DNA of 35,755 nucleotides from JBBSUX01 sp038234045 (GCA_038234045.1 JBBSUX010000002.1:1-35755); one strand, 5' to 3'. Counted from the first letter of the stretch, positions 1 to 8,657 are shown. Notes: generated by a model from the sequence alone, not told the origin. A program made the numbers and translations.

Positions 1-1
1 A

Positions 2-817
2 GACGTAGTGGGCATGCACTTCTTCAGCCCCGCCAATGTGATGAAGCTGCTGGAAGTGGTGCGCGGCAAGCACACCGCGAAGGATGTGCTGGCTACCGTG
101 ATGGCGCTGGCCAAGAAAATCAAAAAGACGGCAGTGGTCTCGGGCGTTTGCGATGGTTTCATCGGCAACCGCATGATCGAGCAGTACAGCCGCCAGGCCG
201 GTTTCCTGCTGGAAGAAGGGTGCACGCCTCAACAGGTCGACAAGGCGGTCGAGAAATTTGGCTTTGCGATGGGCCCGTTCCGCATGGGCGATCTGGCTGG
301 CAACGATATTGGCTGGGCCATCCGCAAGCGCCGCTATGTCGAAAAGCCGAACCTGCGCTACAGCAAGACCGCTGATCTACTTTGCGAACTGGGACGCTAC
401 GGCCAAAAGACCGGCGCTGGCTGGTACGACTACCAACCCGGCAAGCGCGATGCGATCCCTTCGAAGGTGGTGACCGACATGGTCGAGCAACACCGCAAGG
501 ATCTGGGTGTGACGGCACGCAAGATTTCTGACGAGGAAATCGTGCAGCGGCTGGTGTATGCATTGGTGAACGAAGGCGCGCAAATCCTCGAGGACGGCAT
601 TGCCAGCAAGTCGGGCGATATCGATATGGTCTATCTCACTGGCTATGGCTTTCCGATCTGGCGCGGCGGCCCTATGCATTACGCCAACCAGGTTGGGCTT
701 TTCAACGTGGTTCAGAGCATGCACAAGTTTGCGCGCAACCCGCTGGACGACGCCAATTTCTGGAAGCCGGCGCCGCTGTTGGCGCGCCTTGCCGAAGAAG
801 GCAAGAGCTTCAGCTGA
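2..817 (+). CDS. 3-hydroxyacyl-CoA dehydrogenase, C-terminal part (partial, 5' end outside window)
   Basis: The reading frame is open from base 2, so the gene starts before the window. The visible 271 residues begin in the NAD-domain motif GMHFFSPANVMKLLEVV, whose His and Glu form the catalytic pair of L-3-hydroxyacyl-CoA dehydrogenases. They continue through two 3HCDH C-terminal domains. The segment DMVYLTGYGFPIWRGG is typical of the C-terminus of multifunctional FadB/FadJ-type beta-oxidation enzymes, so an N-terminal enoyl-CoA hydratase part probably lies upstream. The enzyme would oxidise 3-hydroxyacyl-CoA to 3-ketoacyl-CoA in the cytoplasm, and the thiolase encoded at 1634-2809 would take the product. 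Family assignment is sure. Whether it is a FadB-like or FadJ-like protein cannot be decided without the missing part. Confidence 0.93.
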   Translation, partial: DVVGMHFFSPANVMKLLEVVRGKHTAKDVLATVMALAKKIKKTAVVSGVCDGFIGNRMIEQYSRQAGFLLEEGCTPQQVDKAVEKFGFAMGPFRMGDLAGNDIGWAIRKRRYVEKPNLRYSKTADLLCELGRYGQKTGAGWYDYQPGKRDAIPSKVVTDMVEQHRKDLGVTARKISDEEIVQRLVYALVNEGAQILEDGIASKSGDIDMVYLTGYGFPIWRGGPMHYANQVGLFNVVQSMHKFARNPLDDANFWKPAPLLARLAEEGKSFS

Positions 818-834
818 TTGCCATCCCGACGGCA

Positions 835-1607
835 GTGATCAAAAAGCTTTTCCTTAGCCTGTTCGCCCTCTTGCTGGTGTTGGTGGCGGCGGTGGCCGTC
901 AACACACTGCGCAAGGGTTCGCGCCAACTCGACGTGCAACCGTTGGCAGTGCTACCAGTGGATGAGCAAGGCGCAGCGCAGCGCCTGGGAGAAGCGGTGC
1001 GCCTGCGCACCATCTCATCACGCGACGATCCACAGCTAAATGCCGACCAGTTCCATCAGTTTCATGCCTTGCTTGCGCAGCGCTTTCCCAAAACGCATGC
1101 CGCACTCAAGCGTGAGGTGGTGAATGGCTTGAGCCTGCTCTACACGTGGCAGGGCAGCAAGCCCGAGTTGCCTCCCGTCCTTCTGTTGGCGCACCAGGAC
1201 GTCGTGCCCATCGCGCCCGGTACCGAGGGCGACTGGACGGTGCCGCCGTTCAGCGGCGATACCCAGGCACAAGTGCTGGAGCATGTGAAGTCAGAGTTGG
1301 CGCATGCCGTCGGCGAAGGCAAGGTCAAACTGACTTCGCTGCCTGGCGCACAGGAGGCCTCCAAGGTGGCGCCCACCAGTTCGCGCCCGTATCACTTGAT
1401 GAACACGACCATCCGCGAGGTCAGCCCCGACACTCTGGTCGCGAGCTCAGCGACAACATCTTCAAATTCTCACCTGTGCGCGCCAACGCCGAAGATCTCA
1501 AGCGCTTTCATGGCACCAACGAGCGCTTGTCGACCCGCAACTACGCAGAAGCCATCCGTTTTTATTACCGCTTGCTGAGCGAGGGTGCGAAGGCACCTGC
1601 GCCTTGA
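835..1607 (+). pseudogene. M20-family metallopeptidase remnant with internal deletions and a frameshift
   Basis: A GTG start at 835 opens a frame with an N-terminal membrane anchor (residues 4-22) and then the start of an M20 carboxypeptidase (PM20D1-like), including the metal-ligand motif LLLAHQDVV. After about residue 142 (near 1261) the sequence jumps to what looks like the late part of the family. The segment that should carry the bridging Asp (GRGxxDDK) and the catalytic Glu pair is absent. Near 1440 the homology moves to another frame, where ELSDNIFKFSPVRANAEDL and NYAEAIRFYYRLL match the usual family C-terminus, ending at 1607. About 255 residues remain of the usual 470-500, without essential residues, so the gene is very likely dead. 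It sits between intact, co-directional beta-oxidation genes. Confidence 0.85.
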
Positions 1608-1633
1608 ATAAATATCACCCAGAAGGACTCATC

Positions 1634-2809
1634 ATGACTTCCGCCGTAATCATCTCCACTGCCCGTACGCCCCTTGCCAAGAGCTGGAAGGGCGCTTTCA
1701 ACATGACGCATGGCGCCACGCTCGGTGGCCATGCTGTGCAGCACGCCGTTGAGCGCGCCGGCATCGAGGGCGCCACCGTTGATGACGTGATCATGGGTTG
1801 CGCCACGCCTGAAGGCGCCACGGGCTCCAACATCGCGCGCCAGATTGCGCTTCGTGCCGGCCTGCCGGTCACGACCTCGGGCATGACAATCAACCGTTTC
1901 TGCTCGTCGGGCCTGCAGGCTATTGCGCTTGCCGCGCAGCGCATCATCGCGGGTGAAGCCGAGGTGTTTGTGGCCGGTGGAGTCGAGAGCATCTCGTGCG
2001 TACAGAACGAAGCCAATCGCCACATGATCGCCGACCCCTGGCTGGTCAAGCACAAGCCGGAGATTTACTGGAACATGCTACAGACGGCTGAGCAGGTTGC
2101 CAAGCGCTACAACATCAGCCGACCCGCCATGGACGAATACGGCGCATCCAGCCAGCAGAAAGCAACTGCCGCGCTCGATGCCGGCCGCTTCAAGGATGAG
2201 ATCGCACCGATCACCGTCACCATGGGTGTGGCGGACCCCGTCATGGGCCTACGCACCAAGGAGGTCACCGTCACCAACGACGAAGGCATCCGCGCCGGCA
2301 CCACCCAGGAAGGCATCAGCGGCATCCGCCCGGCGATTCCCGGCGGTGTGATCTCGGCCGGCAACGCCAGCCAGTTCTCGGATGGCGCTGGCGCCTGCGT
2401 GGTCGTCGATGAAAAGTATGCGCAGCAGAAGGGCTTGAAACCCATGGGCCGCTTCCTCGGCTTCGCGGTCGCGGGTTGCGAGCCTGATGAAATGGGCATC
2501 GGCCCCGTCTTCGCAATCCCCAAGGTGCTAAAGCGCCTGGGCCTCACGGTCAACGACATCGACCTGTGGGAACTGAACGAAGCCTTCGCCGTACAGGTGA
2601 TCTACTGCCGCGACAAGCTCGGCATTCCGGCCGACCGCCTGAACGTGGACGGCGGTGCTATTGCGGTGGGCCACCCCTACGGCGTGACCGGCCAGCGCTT
2701 GACGGGCCACGCGCTCATCGAAGGCAAGCGTCGTGGCGCCAAGCGCGTGGTGGTCACCATGTGCATCGGCGGCGGCATGGGCGCTGCGGGTGTGTTTGAA
2801 GTCTTATGA
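1634..2809 (+). CDS. Acetyl-CoA C-acyltransferase (thiolase)
   Basis: This 391-residue thiolase cleaves 3-ketoacyl-CoA with CoA to release acetyl-CoA, the last step of beta-oxidation. The nucleophilic Cys90 lies in NRFCSSGLQA. The active-site His lies in GGAIAVGHPYGVTG and the second Cys in CIGGGMGAAG near the C-terminus, so all catalytic residues are present. Length is normal for the family. I chose the ATG at 1634 because AGAAGGA at 1621-1627 is a well-placed ribosome binding site; an upstream in-frame TTG at 1604 overlaps the end of the M20 remnant and lacks one. HPYG instead of the common HPLG is a small variation. The gene probably works with the dehydrogenases encoded around it. Confidence 0.96.
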   Translation: MTSAVIISTARTPLAKSWKGAFNMTHGATLGGHAVQHAVERAGIEGATVDDVIMGCATPEGATGSNIARQIALRAGLPVTTSGMTINRFCSSGLQAIALAAQRIIAGEAEVFVAGGVESISCVQNEANRHMIADPWLVKHKPEIYWNMLQTAEQVAKRYNISRPAMDEYGASSQQKATAALDAGRFKDEIAPITVTMGVADPVMGLRTKEVTVTNDEGIRAGTTQEGISGIRPAIPGGVISAGNASQFSDGAGACVVVDEKYAQQKGLKPMGRFLGFAVAGCEPDEMGIGPVFAIPKVLKRLGLTVNDIDLWELNEAFAVQVIYCRDKLGIPADRLNVDGGAIAVGHPYGVTGQRLTGHALIEGKRRGAKRVVVTMCIGGGMGAAGVFEVL

Positions 2810-2867
2810 CTCGACGCGAGTTAAGTCGAAGCATTGTGACCCACGTCGAGGTGATACGACTAGCCGC

Positions 2868-3815
2868 TTGAATCACCTCATCTACATGGCGCACGGCGCC
2901 AGCCATTACCGGCAGGAAGCCATTTACTCCCTGCTGAGCTGGCTGCGTGTTCGCCGGGCGGCAGGGGAAAATGCTGCTGCGTGCGACGCGCTGGTGGTGA
3001 CCGATGCGCCACAAGATTTCATCGCTGTGCTGGGTGATGCGCCCGAGGTGCGTTACCTGGAGGTCACTCAGCAGCAACTGCTGTCATGGCGAGGTGGCGC
3101 GGAAGGTTACGTACACCGCATCAAGCCCATGGCCATGTTGCACGCGGCCCGCGAAATGGGCGCACACCGTTCCGACGTGTTCATGTTCATCGACTCCGAT
3201 ACCAGCTTTCTTGCAAATCCCGCGCCTCTGCTGGCGTTGGTTGCCGGCGGCACCGTGGTGCTGCATGAGCGTGAGGGCACGATCGTCGGCAACCGCAGCC
3301 ATACGAAATCGCAGCGCCGCCTGTACCAGGCAGCACGCAAGGGACTGATTCCAGAAGGCGCACTCGGTGCGCGTATCGATGTGACCATGCCGCTCTGGAA
3401 CTCGGGCGTCATCGGACTGCGTGGCGATCAGCTGGATGTGCTGGATGAAACCGTCGATCTAATCGACCGCATGACAACCACCTTGCGCCTCACCACAGCC
3501 GAGCAAGTGGCGCTTGCGGCGGTCTTGCAGCGGCGCGGGTCCCCGCTTGAATCGGCCTCGCGCTTCATTTTTCACTATTACCTATTCAAGGAATTTCGCG
3601 ACGACTTGGCCGCGTTTTTCAGGCGGCATGCCGGCGCGAGCCTTGTGCAGTGGCTTTCGGTGATCGACCAGATCGACCCCGTTCGCCGCAGCGTTCCCAA
3701 AATGACCTTCATCCGCCAGCACAAATGGTGGCGGCAAATCCGCAAAGCCTTCGGCCACAACTGGCGGCCGCTTCCCTATCCCTGGCACAGCAGCAGTGAG
3801 CACCACACCCCATGA
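2868..3815 (+). CDS. Putative GT-A-fold glycosyltransferase-like protein
   Basis: The product is about 315 residues. I do not recognise a named family, but the layout suggests a nucleotide-diphospho-sugar transferase fold: an N-terminal beta strand (HLIYMAHG), a central DxD-like acidic motif in FMFIDSDTSFLANP, and a later MPLWNSGVIGL segment typical of donor or acceptor sites in such enzymes. The start is uncertain. A TTG at 2868 keeps the first strand complete; the ATG at 2886 would cut it. No strong ribosome binding site is seen for either. The last four bases form ATGA with the start of the acyl-CoA dehydrogenase, which implies translational coupling. That is an odd partnership, because nothing else in the cluster concerns glycans. 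No signal peptide is seen. Confidence 0.7.
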   Translation: MNHLIYMAHGASHYRQEAIYSLLSWLRVRRAAGENAAACDALVVTDAPQDFIAVLGDAPEVRYLEVTQQQLLSWRGGAEGYVHRIKPMAMLHAAREMGAHRSDVFMFIDSDTSFLANPAPLLALVAGGTVVLHEREGTIVGNRSHTKSQRRLYQAARKGLIPEGALGARIDVTMPLWNSGVIGLRGDQLDVLDETVDLIDRMTTTLRLTTAEQVALAAVLQRRGSPLESASRFIFHYYLFKEFRDDLAAFFRRHAGASLVQWLSVIDQIDPVRRSVPKMTFIRQHKWWRQIRKAFGHNWRPLPYPWHSSSEHHTP

Positions 3816-5683
3816 GCTTTCGCAACACTCTCGACTTTCTTCTCTACGACTGGCTGCATGCCGAGCGGCTCGTCGAACGCGAGCGCTTTGCCGAGCACAC
3901 GCGGGAAACCTTCGATGCAGTGCTCGACACCTGCGAACGTATCGCCCGCGAAAAGTATGCGCCCTTCAACCGCCTGGTCGATACGCAGGAGCCGCATTTC
4001 GATGGCGAAAAGGTGACGCTCCCGCAAGCCACACACGATGCGCGAAAGGCCTATGCCGATTCGGGCATGCTTGCGGCGGCGCAGGATTACGAAGACGGCG
4101 GCATGCAGCTGCCCTACACCGTTGAGGCAGCGGCCAATGCGTTTTTTGCAATGGCATCGATCAGCATCGGCTCCAACATGCTTACGACCGGCAATGCCAA
4201 TTTGCTGATGGTGCATGGCACGCCGCTGCAGCGTGATGTGTTTGCCCACAATGCATTTGCCGGCCGCTGGGCCGGCACGATGGCGCTTTCCGAGCCACAG
4301 GCGGGATCGAGTCTTTCGGATATCTCGACACGCGCCGTTCCGGATGGCGAAGATTTCGCCAACGACCCGTTCGGTGCGCGCTACCGGCTTACTGGCAACA
4401 AGATGTGGATCTCCTCGGGCGACCACGAGCTGACGGAGAACATCACTCACCTCGTGCTGGCGAAGATTCCCGGCCCGGATGGAAAGCTGGTGGCCGGAAC
4501 GCGCGGCATCTCGCTCTTTATCGTTCCCAAGAAACTGGTGGATGTCGAAGGCCAACTCACTGGCGAGCGCAACGATGTGGCGCTGGCGGGCCTGAACCAC
4601 AAGCTTGGCTGGCGCGGCACCACCAATACGCTGCTGAATTTTGGTGAAGGAAAGTACCCCGTGCGCGGCGCAGCCGGTGCCATCGGCTATCTGGTCGGCG
4701 AGCCCGGCAAGGGCCTGCACTGCATGTTCCACATGATGAACGAAGCGCGCATCGCCATCGGCATGGCAGCCACCATGCTGGGCATGGCCGGCTACCGGGC
4801 CTCGCTCGATTACGCCAAGAGCCGGCCGCAGGGCAGGCCGGTCGGCAAACCGGGCGCTGCTAAAACATCAGCTGCCGCTGGCGCCGCCACCGTGCCTTCC
4901 GCGCTCACCAAAGACACAGCCCGCGCACCAGTGCGCATCATCGAACACGCCGATGTAAAGCGCATGCTGCTTGCGCAGAAGTCGTATTGCGAAGGCGCGC
5001 TCGCTCTCGAGCTGTATTGCGCGCGGCTGGTCGATGAGCAGGCCACCGGCGAAGCGGCAGCCGCCGACGAAGCGCGTCTGCTGCTTGAGATACTCACCCC
5101 CATCGCCAAGAGCTGGCCCAGCGAATGGTGTCTTGAGGCCAACTCTCTTGCCATTCAGGTGCACGGTGGTTACGGCTACACGCGGGATTTCCCCGTGGAG
5201 CAATACTGGCGCGACAACCGCCTCAACATGATCCACGAAGGCACGCACGGAATTCAAGCGCTGGACTTGCTGGGCCGCAAGGTGCTGATGGAGGGCGGAC
5301 GCGGCCTGCAATTGCTGGCGGGGCGGATGAACGCCACCATCGAGCGCGCCATTCAGGAGCCTGCGCTTGCCGAACATGCCAACGCGCTCGGCGCAGCGCT
5401 GGCCCAAGTGGATGCCGCCACTCGCGCGGCCTGGGCGACGAGTGAGCCGGGCGAGGCCTTGGCCAATGCAGTGCCGTACATGCAGGCCTTTGGCCACACC
5501 GTACTGGCCTGGATCTGGCTGGATGTAGCGCTGACCAGTGGAGGCGCGGATGCGCCGGCAATCGGCCGCCGCGCCGCGATGCGTTTCTTCTTTCACTACG
5601 AGCTGCCCAAGATCGGTGCCTGGCTACAGGTGGTGAGCCAGCGCGACATGACGTGTGCGACCATGCCGGAAGAAGCCTTCTGA
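3812..5683 (+). CDS. Long-type acyl-CoA dehydrogenase (DmdC/FadE5-like group)
   Basis: This 623-residue flavoprotein would oxidise acyl-CoA to trans-2-enoyl-CoA, feeding electrons to ETF. Length and layout fit the roughly 600-residue acyl-CoA dehydrogenase group rather than the 380-residue type: an extra N-terminal segment, then N-terminal and middle domains (AGTMALSEPQAGSSLSD, and KMWISSGDHELTENI), then an acyl-CoA dehydrogenase C-terminal domain and a terminal helical extension. The catalytic base is probably Glu476 in MIHEGTHGIQALDL, the position used by this group. A 30-residue Ala-rich stretch (about residues 348-375) forms a low-complexity linker. The ATG overlaps the stop of the glycosyltransferase-like gene. 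Substrate length cannot be predicted from what I see. Confidence 0.95.
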   Translation: MSFRNTLDFLLYDWLHAERLVERERFAEHTRETFDAVLDTCERIAREKYAPFNRLVDTQEPHFDGEKVTLPQATHDARKAYADSGMLAAAQDYEDGGMQLPYTVEAAANAFFAMASISIGSNMLTTGNANLLMVHGTPLQRDVFAHNAFAGRWAGTMALSEPQAGSSLSDISTRAVPDGEDFANDPFGARYRLTGNKMWISSGDHELTENITHLVLAKIPGPDGKLVAGTRGISLFIVPKKLVDVEGQLTGERNDVALAGLNHKLGWRGTTNTLLNFGEGKYPVRGAAGAIGYLVGEPGKGLHCMFHMMNEARIAIGMAATMLGMAGYRASLDYAKSRPQGRPVGKPGAAKTSAAAGAATVPSALTKDTARAPVRIIEHADVKRMLLAQKSYCEGALALELYCARLVDEQATGEAAAADEARLLLEILTPIAKSWPSEWCLEANSLAIQVHGGYGYTRDFPVEQYWRDNRLNMIHEGTHGIQALDLLGRKVLMEGGRGLQLLAGRMNATIERAIQEPALAEHANALGAALAQVDAATRAAWATSEPGEALANAVPYMQAFGHTVLAWIWLDVALTSGGADAPAIGRRAAMRFFFHYELPKIGAWLQVVSQRDMTCATMPEEAF

Positions 5684-5729
5684 CCAACCGACATGCCGCC
5701 GGAGATCTCGCCTGCACCTTCACTTATCC

Positions 5730-5945
5730 ATGCCATCTTCCATTGAACGCATCCAGCGTCTGCAAAAGCTCATCTGGGTCTTGATCTATCTCGGGCTATT
5801 TGCGCTGATCATCGGCGTCGTGATCCGTGGCGCCGCCCCCGTGGCCGGTCCTCTGCTGATCGTCACCGGACTGATCGCAGCAGTGGCGGGGGTCGTTCTC
5901 ATCTATGTGCGTTCGCGCATGGAGGTGGAAAAATCCCCGCCCTGA
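5730..5945 (+). CDS. Small two-helix membrane protein
   Basis: The 71-residue product has two clear hydrophobic helices (about residues 12-32 and 38-60) and a short charged tail, so it is probably an inner-membrane protein. I chose the ATG at 5730 over the longer in-frame extension because the upstream residues are Arg-rich and not membrane-like. No strong ribosome binding site is visible. It lies 46 bases after the acyl-CoA dehydrogenase and on the same strand, so it could be cotranscribed. I do not recognise the family and cannot assign a function. Confidence 0.65.
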   Translation: MPSSIERIQRLQKLIWVLIYLGLFALIIGVVIRGAAPVAGPLLIVTGLIAAVAGVVLIYVRSRMEVEKSPP

Positions 5946-6048
5946 ACATCCTGCGGACAGTGCGCAATCCGCATATCGCCACCGGGACAGGCTTCGCCTC
6001 GCCTGCCCTTGAAAATCTCTCGCTGAACTTTTCTGAAAGCCACCCCTC

Positions 6049-6876
6049 ATGAGTAGCCGCAACGTTCAGCAACTTTTTGACCTCACCGGTCGCACCGCGC
6101 TCGTCACCGGAGGCTCGCGCGGCCTCGGCCTGCAGCTGGCGATGGCGCTCGGTGAGGCGGGTGCCCGCATCATGCTCAGCTCGCGCAAAGCCGCAGATCT
6201 GGAGCAGGCAGCGGCCACGCTGCAAGCCGCTGGAATCGATACCCGCTGGATCGCCGCCGATTGTTCGCGCGAGGAAGACATCCGGCGTCTGGCTGACCAG
6301 ACGCTCGAGCGCATGGGCGATATCGACATCCTCGTCAACAACGCTGGCGCGGCCTGGGGCGCACCAGCCGAGGATCACCCGGTCGACGCCTGGGACAAGG
6401 TGATGAATCTCAATGTGCGCGGCTATTTCATCCTCAGCCAGCACATCGCCAAGCACAGCATGATCGCCCGTGCGAAGAAGGCCAAGGCCGAAGGCGCGGG
6501 AGCGTTCTCCGGCAGCATCATCAACATTGCTTCCATCGCTGGGCTCGGTGGTAATCCGCGCGAAATGCAGACCATTGCCTACAACACGTCCAAGGGCGCC
6601 GTCATCAATTTCACCCGAGCGCTTGCGGCTGAATGGGGCCATCACGGGATCCGCGTCAACGCGATCTGCCCGGGCTTTTTCCCGAGCAAGATGACAGCCG
6701 GCACGCTGGCAGCTTTCGGGGAGGAAAACCTCAAGGCAAATTCACCGCTGCAGCGACTCGGTGACGATGAAGACCTCAAAGGTCTCTGCCTGCTCTATGC
6801 ATCGGACGCGGGCAAGCACATCACAGGGCAGTGGATGGCGGTTGACGGCGGGACCAGCATCGTCACCGGAGGGTAG
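6049..6876 (+). CDS. SDR-family NAD(P)-dependent oxidoreductase
   Basis: This 275-residue classical short-chain dehydrogenase has the cofactor motif TGGSRGLG (residues 20-27), NNAG (97-100), the catalytic Ser162, Tyr178 and Lys182 (YNTSK), and a C-terminal MAVDGGTSIVTGG typical of FabG-like enzymes. It would interconvert a ketone and an alcohol. The position between an acyl-CoA dehydrogenase and a thioesterase suggests a 3-hydroxyacyl-CoA or related substrate. Arg24 after the Gly-rich loop hints at NADP(H) preference, although this is weak evidence. Length is normal. Confidence 0.93.
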   Translation: MSSRNVQQLFDLTGRTALVTGGSRGLGLQLAMALGEAGARIMLSSRKAADLEQAAATLQAAGIDTRWIAADCSREEDIRRLADQTLERMGDIDILVNNAGAAWGAPAEDHPVDAWDKVMNLNVRGYFILSQHIAKHSMIARAKKAKAEGAGAFSGSIINIASIAGLGGNPREMQTIAYNTSKGAVINFTRALAAEWGHHGIRVNAICPGFFPSKMTAGTLAAFGEENLKANSPLQRLGDDEDLKGLCLLYASDAGKHITGQWMAVDGGTSIVTGG

Positions 6877-6893
6877 GGGCTTTTGGCCCACCC

Positions 6894-6985
6894 CCAGTCT
6901 GCGCACTTCGTGTCTTCGCCAACCCCCTCAAGGGGGCGACACTGGCGGCCCGGCAGAGCCGGTTCCGCGGTGTCCTCGATGAATT
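6894..6985 (+). repeat. Intergenic palindromic repeat of Comamonadaceae type
   Basis: The gap between the SDR and thioesterase genes holds nested inverted repeats: CCCCC-TCAA-GGGGG (6923-6936), CCGGC-aga-GCCGG (6950-6962), and an outer stem GACAC (6938-6942) / GTGTC (6970-6974) with GCGG (6945-6948) / CCGC (6965-6968). The preceding text CTGCGCACTTCGTGT matches short intergenic repeats I recall from Acidovorax, Variovorax and Polaromonas genomes; this is memory and was not searched. It could act as a terminator or mRNA-stabilising structure between the two genes. Confidence 0.65.
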
Positions 6986-7030
6986 TCCGGATGCCTCACG
7001 CGTCCCACGGACCAACTAACCCTCTTCCGA

Positions 7031-7480
7031 ATGCCCACTGAACAGGACAACCTCGACCGCTGGGCCGCCACGCGGATTCCGTTTGCTTCGCATCTGGGTC
7101 TGAAGATCGCGCGGATGGCAGATGGGCGCTCCGAGATGCACTACACAGCAGCGCCCGAGCACCTCAATACCTTCGACGTGACGCATGGCGGCGCGACGAT
7201 GACCTTGCTGGATGTGACGATGGCCGCCGCGGCCCGCAGCGTGGAGCCCGACATGGGCGCCGTGACGATCGAGATGAAGACGACGTTCATGCATCCTTCG
7301 CGCGGCCCGCTGGTGGCCAGGGGAAATCTGCTGCACCGCACGCGCTCCATGGCGTTTGTTGAAGCAAGCGTGTTCGATGCCGAAAACCGTCTTTGCAGCC
7401 ATGCAACCGGCACGTTTCGCTATGTGCGACGCGGTGCATTGCCGGGGCAGGCGGCAGATGTCGTTTCCACCGATGGATAG
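7031..7480 (+). CDS. PaaI-family hotdog thioesterase
   Basis: The 149-residue product has a single hotdog fold. The motif THGGATMTLLDVTMA (from residue 51) is the core helix of PaaI/YdiI-type acyl-CoA thioesterases, with His52, the Gly pair and Asp61 at the positions used for catalysis and CoA binding. MKTTFMHPSRGPLVARG is the usual second-half strand pair. It would hydrolyse acyl- or aroyl-CoA, possibly to recover CoA from stalled intermediates of the surrounding pathway. The ATG at 7031 gives the normal family length. It is separated from the SDR by the palindromic repeat, so it may have its own transcript or be expressed at a different level. Confidence 0.92.
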   Translation: MPTEQDNLDRWAATRIPFASHLGLKIARMADGRSEMHYTAAPEHLNTFDVTHGGATMTLLDVTMAAAARSVEPDMGAVTIEMKTTFMHPSRGPLVARGNLLHRTRSMAFVEASVFDAENRLCSHATGTFRYVRRGALPGQAADVVSTDG

Positions 7481-7483
7481 AAA

Positions 7484-7543
7484 ATATCAATCAAATAACG
7501 ATCTAGCGCTTATTGCAGAAGCGCAATCAGCTATCTAATTCAT
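7484..7543 (+). repeat. Short AT-rich interspersed repeat, copy A (GCGCTT-N7-AAGCGC core)
   Basis: Directly after the thioesterase stop there is an AT-rich patch with a core inverted repeat GCGCTT (7506-7511), a 7-base loop, and AAGCGC (7519-7524). The same core with the same 7-base loop occurs at 20650-20668 in the methyltransferase gene. The flanks also agree loosely (an ATAA-rich arm followed by CTA before the core). I recall similar elements scattered through Comamonadaceae genomes. No coding function is seen. Confidence 0.7.
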
Positions 7544-7612
7544 TGCACATCCGCGTCAACAGTTTCTTGCTCCGTTCGATTAATTTCCCTCAACCGCATT
7601 TCAGGAGACACC

Positions 7613-8629
7613 ATGCCCAAGAACCAGCAAATCGTTCTCGATAACCGCCCCCAGGGCGAAGCCGTCGCTTCCAACTTCCGCCTCACCACCGCTGAGACGC
7701 CGGCACTGAAAGACAACCAAGTGCTGGTCAAGCACCACTTCCTGAGCCTCGACCCGTACATGCGCGGCCGCATGAACGACAGCAAAAGCTACGCCGCTCC
7801 ACAAGAGGTAGGGCAAGTGATGGGCGGCGGCACGGTGGGTGAAGTGGTGGAGAGCCGCAACCCCAAGTTCGCCACCGGCGACAAGGTCGTGGGTATGGGC
7901 GGCTGGCAGGAATACAGCGTCGTCGATGCCGATCAGCCGGGCGCCCTGCGCAAGGTCGATACCGCCCATGTGCCGCTTTCGCACTACCTCGGCGCGGTCG
8001 GCATGCCCGGTGTCACCGCCTGGTACGGCCTGGTCAAAATTATCGAACCCAAGGCCGGCGAAACAATGGTGGTCAGCGCCGCCAGCGGAGCAGTCGGCAG
8101 CGCCTTTGGCGCGTTGGCCAAAGCGCGCGGATGCCGCGTTGTCGGTATTGCCGGCGGCAAGGAAAAGTGTGATTACGTCACCAAGGAACTCGGCTTCGAC
8201 GCCTGCATCGACCACCGCGAAAACGGCGACCTAAAATCCATGTCCAAGGCGCTGAAGGAAGCTTGCCCGGACGGTATTGATGGTGCTTTTGAGAACGTCG
8301 GCGGCTACATCCTGGATGCCGTTTTGCTTCGTACCAACGCCTTCGCGCGCATCGCGCTGTGCGGAATGATCGCCGGCTATGACGGCGTACCGCTGCCCAT
8401 GACCAACCCGGCGCTGATTCTCGTCAACCGCGTCAAGATCCAGGGCTTTATTGTGAGCGAGCACATGGAAATCTGGCCTGAGGCGCTGAAAGAACTCGGT
8501 GGCCTGATCGGTAGCGGCAAGTTCAAGCCCCGTGAATCCGTCGTTAATGGTCTGGGCGGCGCACCGGAAGCGTTCCTCGGCCTGCTGAAGGGCAAGAATT
8601 TTGGCAAGCAGCTGGTGAAGCTGGGTTAA
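7613..8629 (+). CDS. MDR-superfamily NADP-dependent oxidoreductase (LTB4DH/CurA-like)
   Basis: This 338-residue medium-chain dehydrogenase/reductase begins MPKNQQIVLDNRP and contains FLSLDPYMRGRM, the N-terminal signature of the leukotriene B4 12-hydroxydehydrogenase / curcumin reductase group. The nucleotide-binding motif SAASGAVGSAFGALAKARG follows, and VGIAGGKEKC is typical of NADPH binders. These enzymes are zinc-independent and reduce the double bond of alpha,beta-unsaturated ketones or aldehydes. AGGAGA at 7603-7608 is a good ribosome binding site for the ATG at 7613. It closes the acyl-CoA cluster and is followed by a GC-rich hairpin. The natural substrate is not predictable. Confidence 0.93.
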   Translation: MPKNQQIVLDNRPQGEAVASNFRLTTAETPALKDNQVLVKHHFLSLDPYMRGRMNDSKSYAAPQEVGQVMGGGTVGEVVESRNPKFATGDKVVGMGGWQEYSVVDADQPGALRKVDTAHVPLSHYLGAVGMPGVTAWYGLVKIIEPKAGETMVVSAASGAVGSAFGALAKARGCRVVGIAGGKEKCDYVTKELGFDACIDHRENGDLKSMSKALKEACPDGIDGAFENVGGYILDAVLLRTNAFARIALCGMIAGYDGVPLPMTNPALILVNRVKIQGFIVSEHMEIWPEALKELGGLIGSGKFKPRESVVNGLGGAPEAFLGLLKGKNFGKQLVKLG

Positions 8630-8639
8630 TTGGCAGGCA

Positions 8640-8657
8640 CCCCGGCTTGCTCCGGGG
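8640..8657 (+). terminator. GC hairpin after the MDR oxidoreductase
   Basis: CCCCGG (8640-8645), a 6-base loop and CCGGGG (8652-8657) lie 10 bases after the stop codon. There is no T-run after the stem, so this may be a weak terminator or a 3'-end stabiliser. Confidence 0.45.

Noticed and set aside
1604..1633. Upstream TTG start for the thiolase
   Set aside because: It overlaps the M20 remnant and lacks a ribosome binding site; the ATG at 1634 has one and gives the normal N-terminus.
3776..4732. 318-codon minus-strand open frame
   Set aside because: It is antisense to the acyl-CoA dehydrogenase and crosses a gene border; no motif or ribosome binding site is seen.
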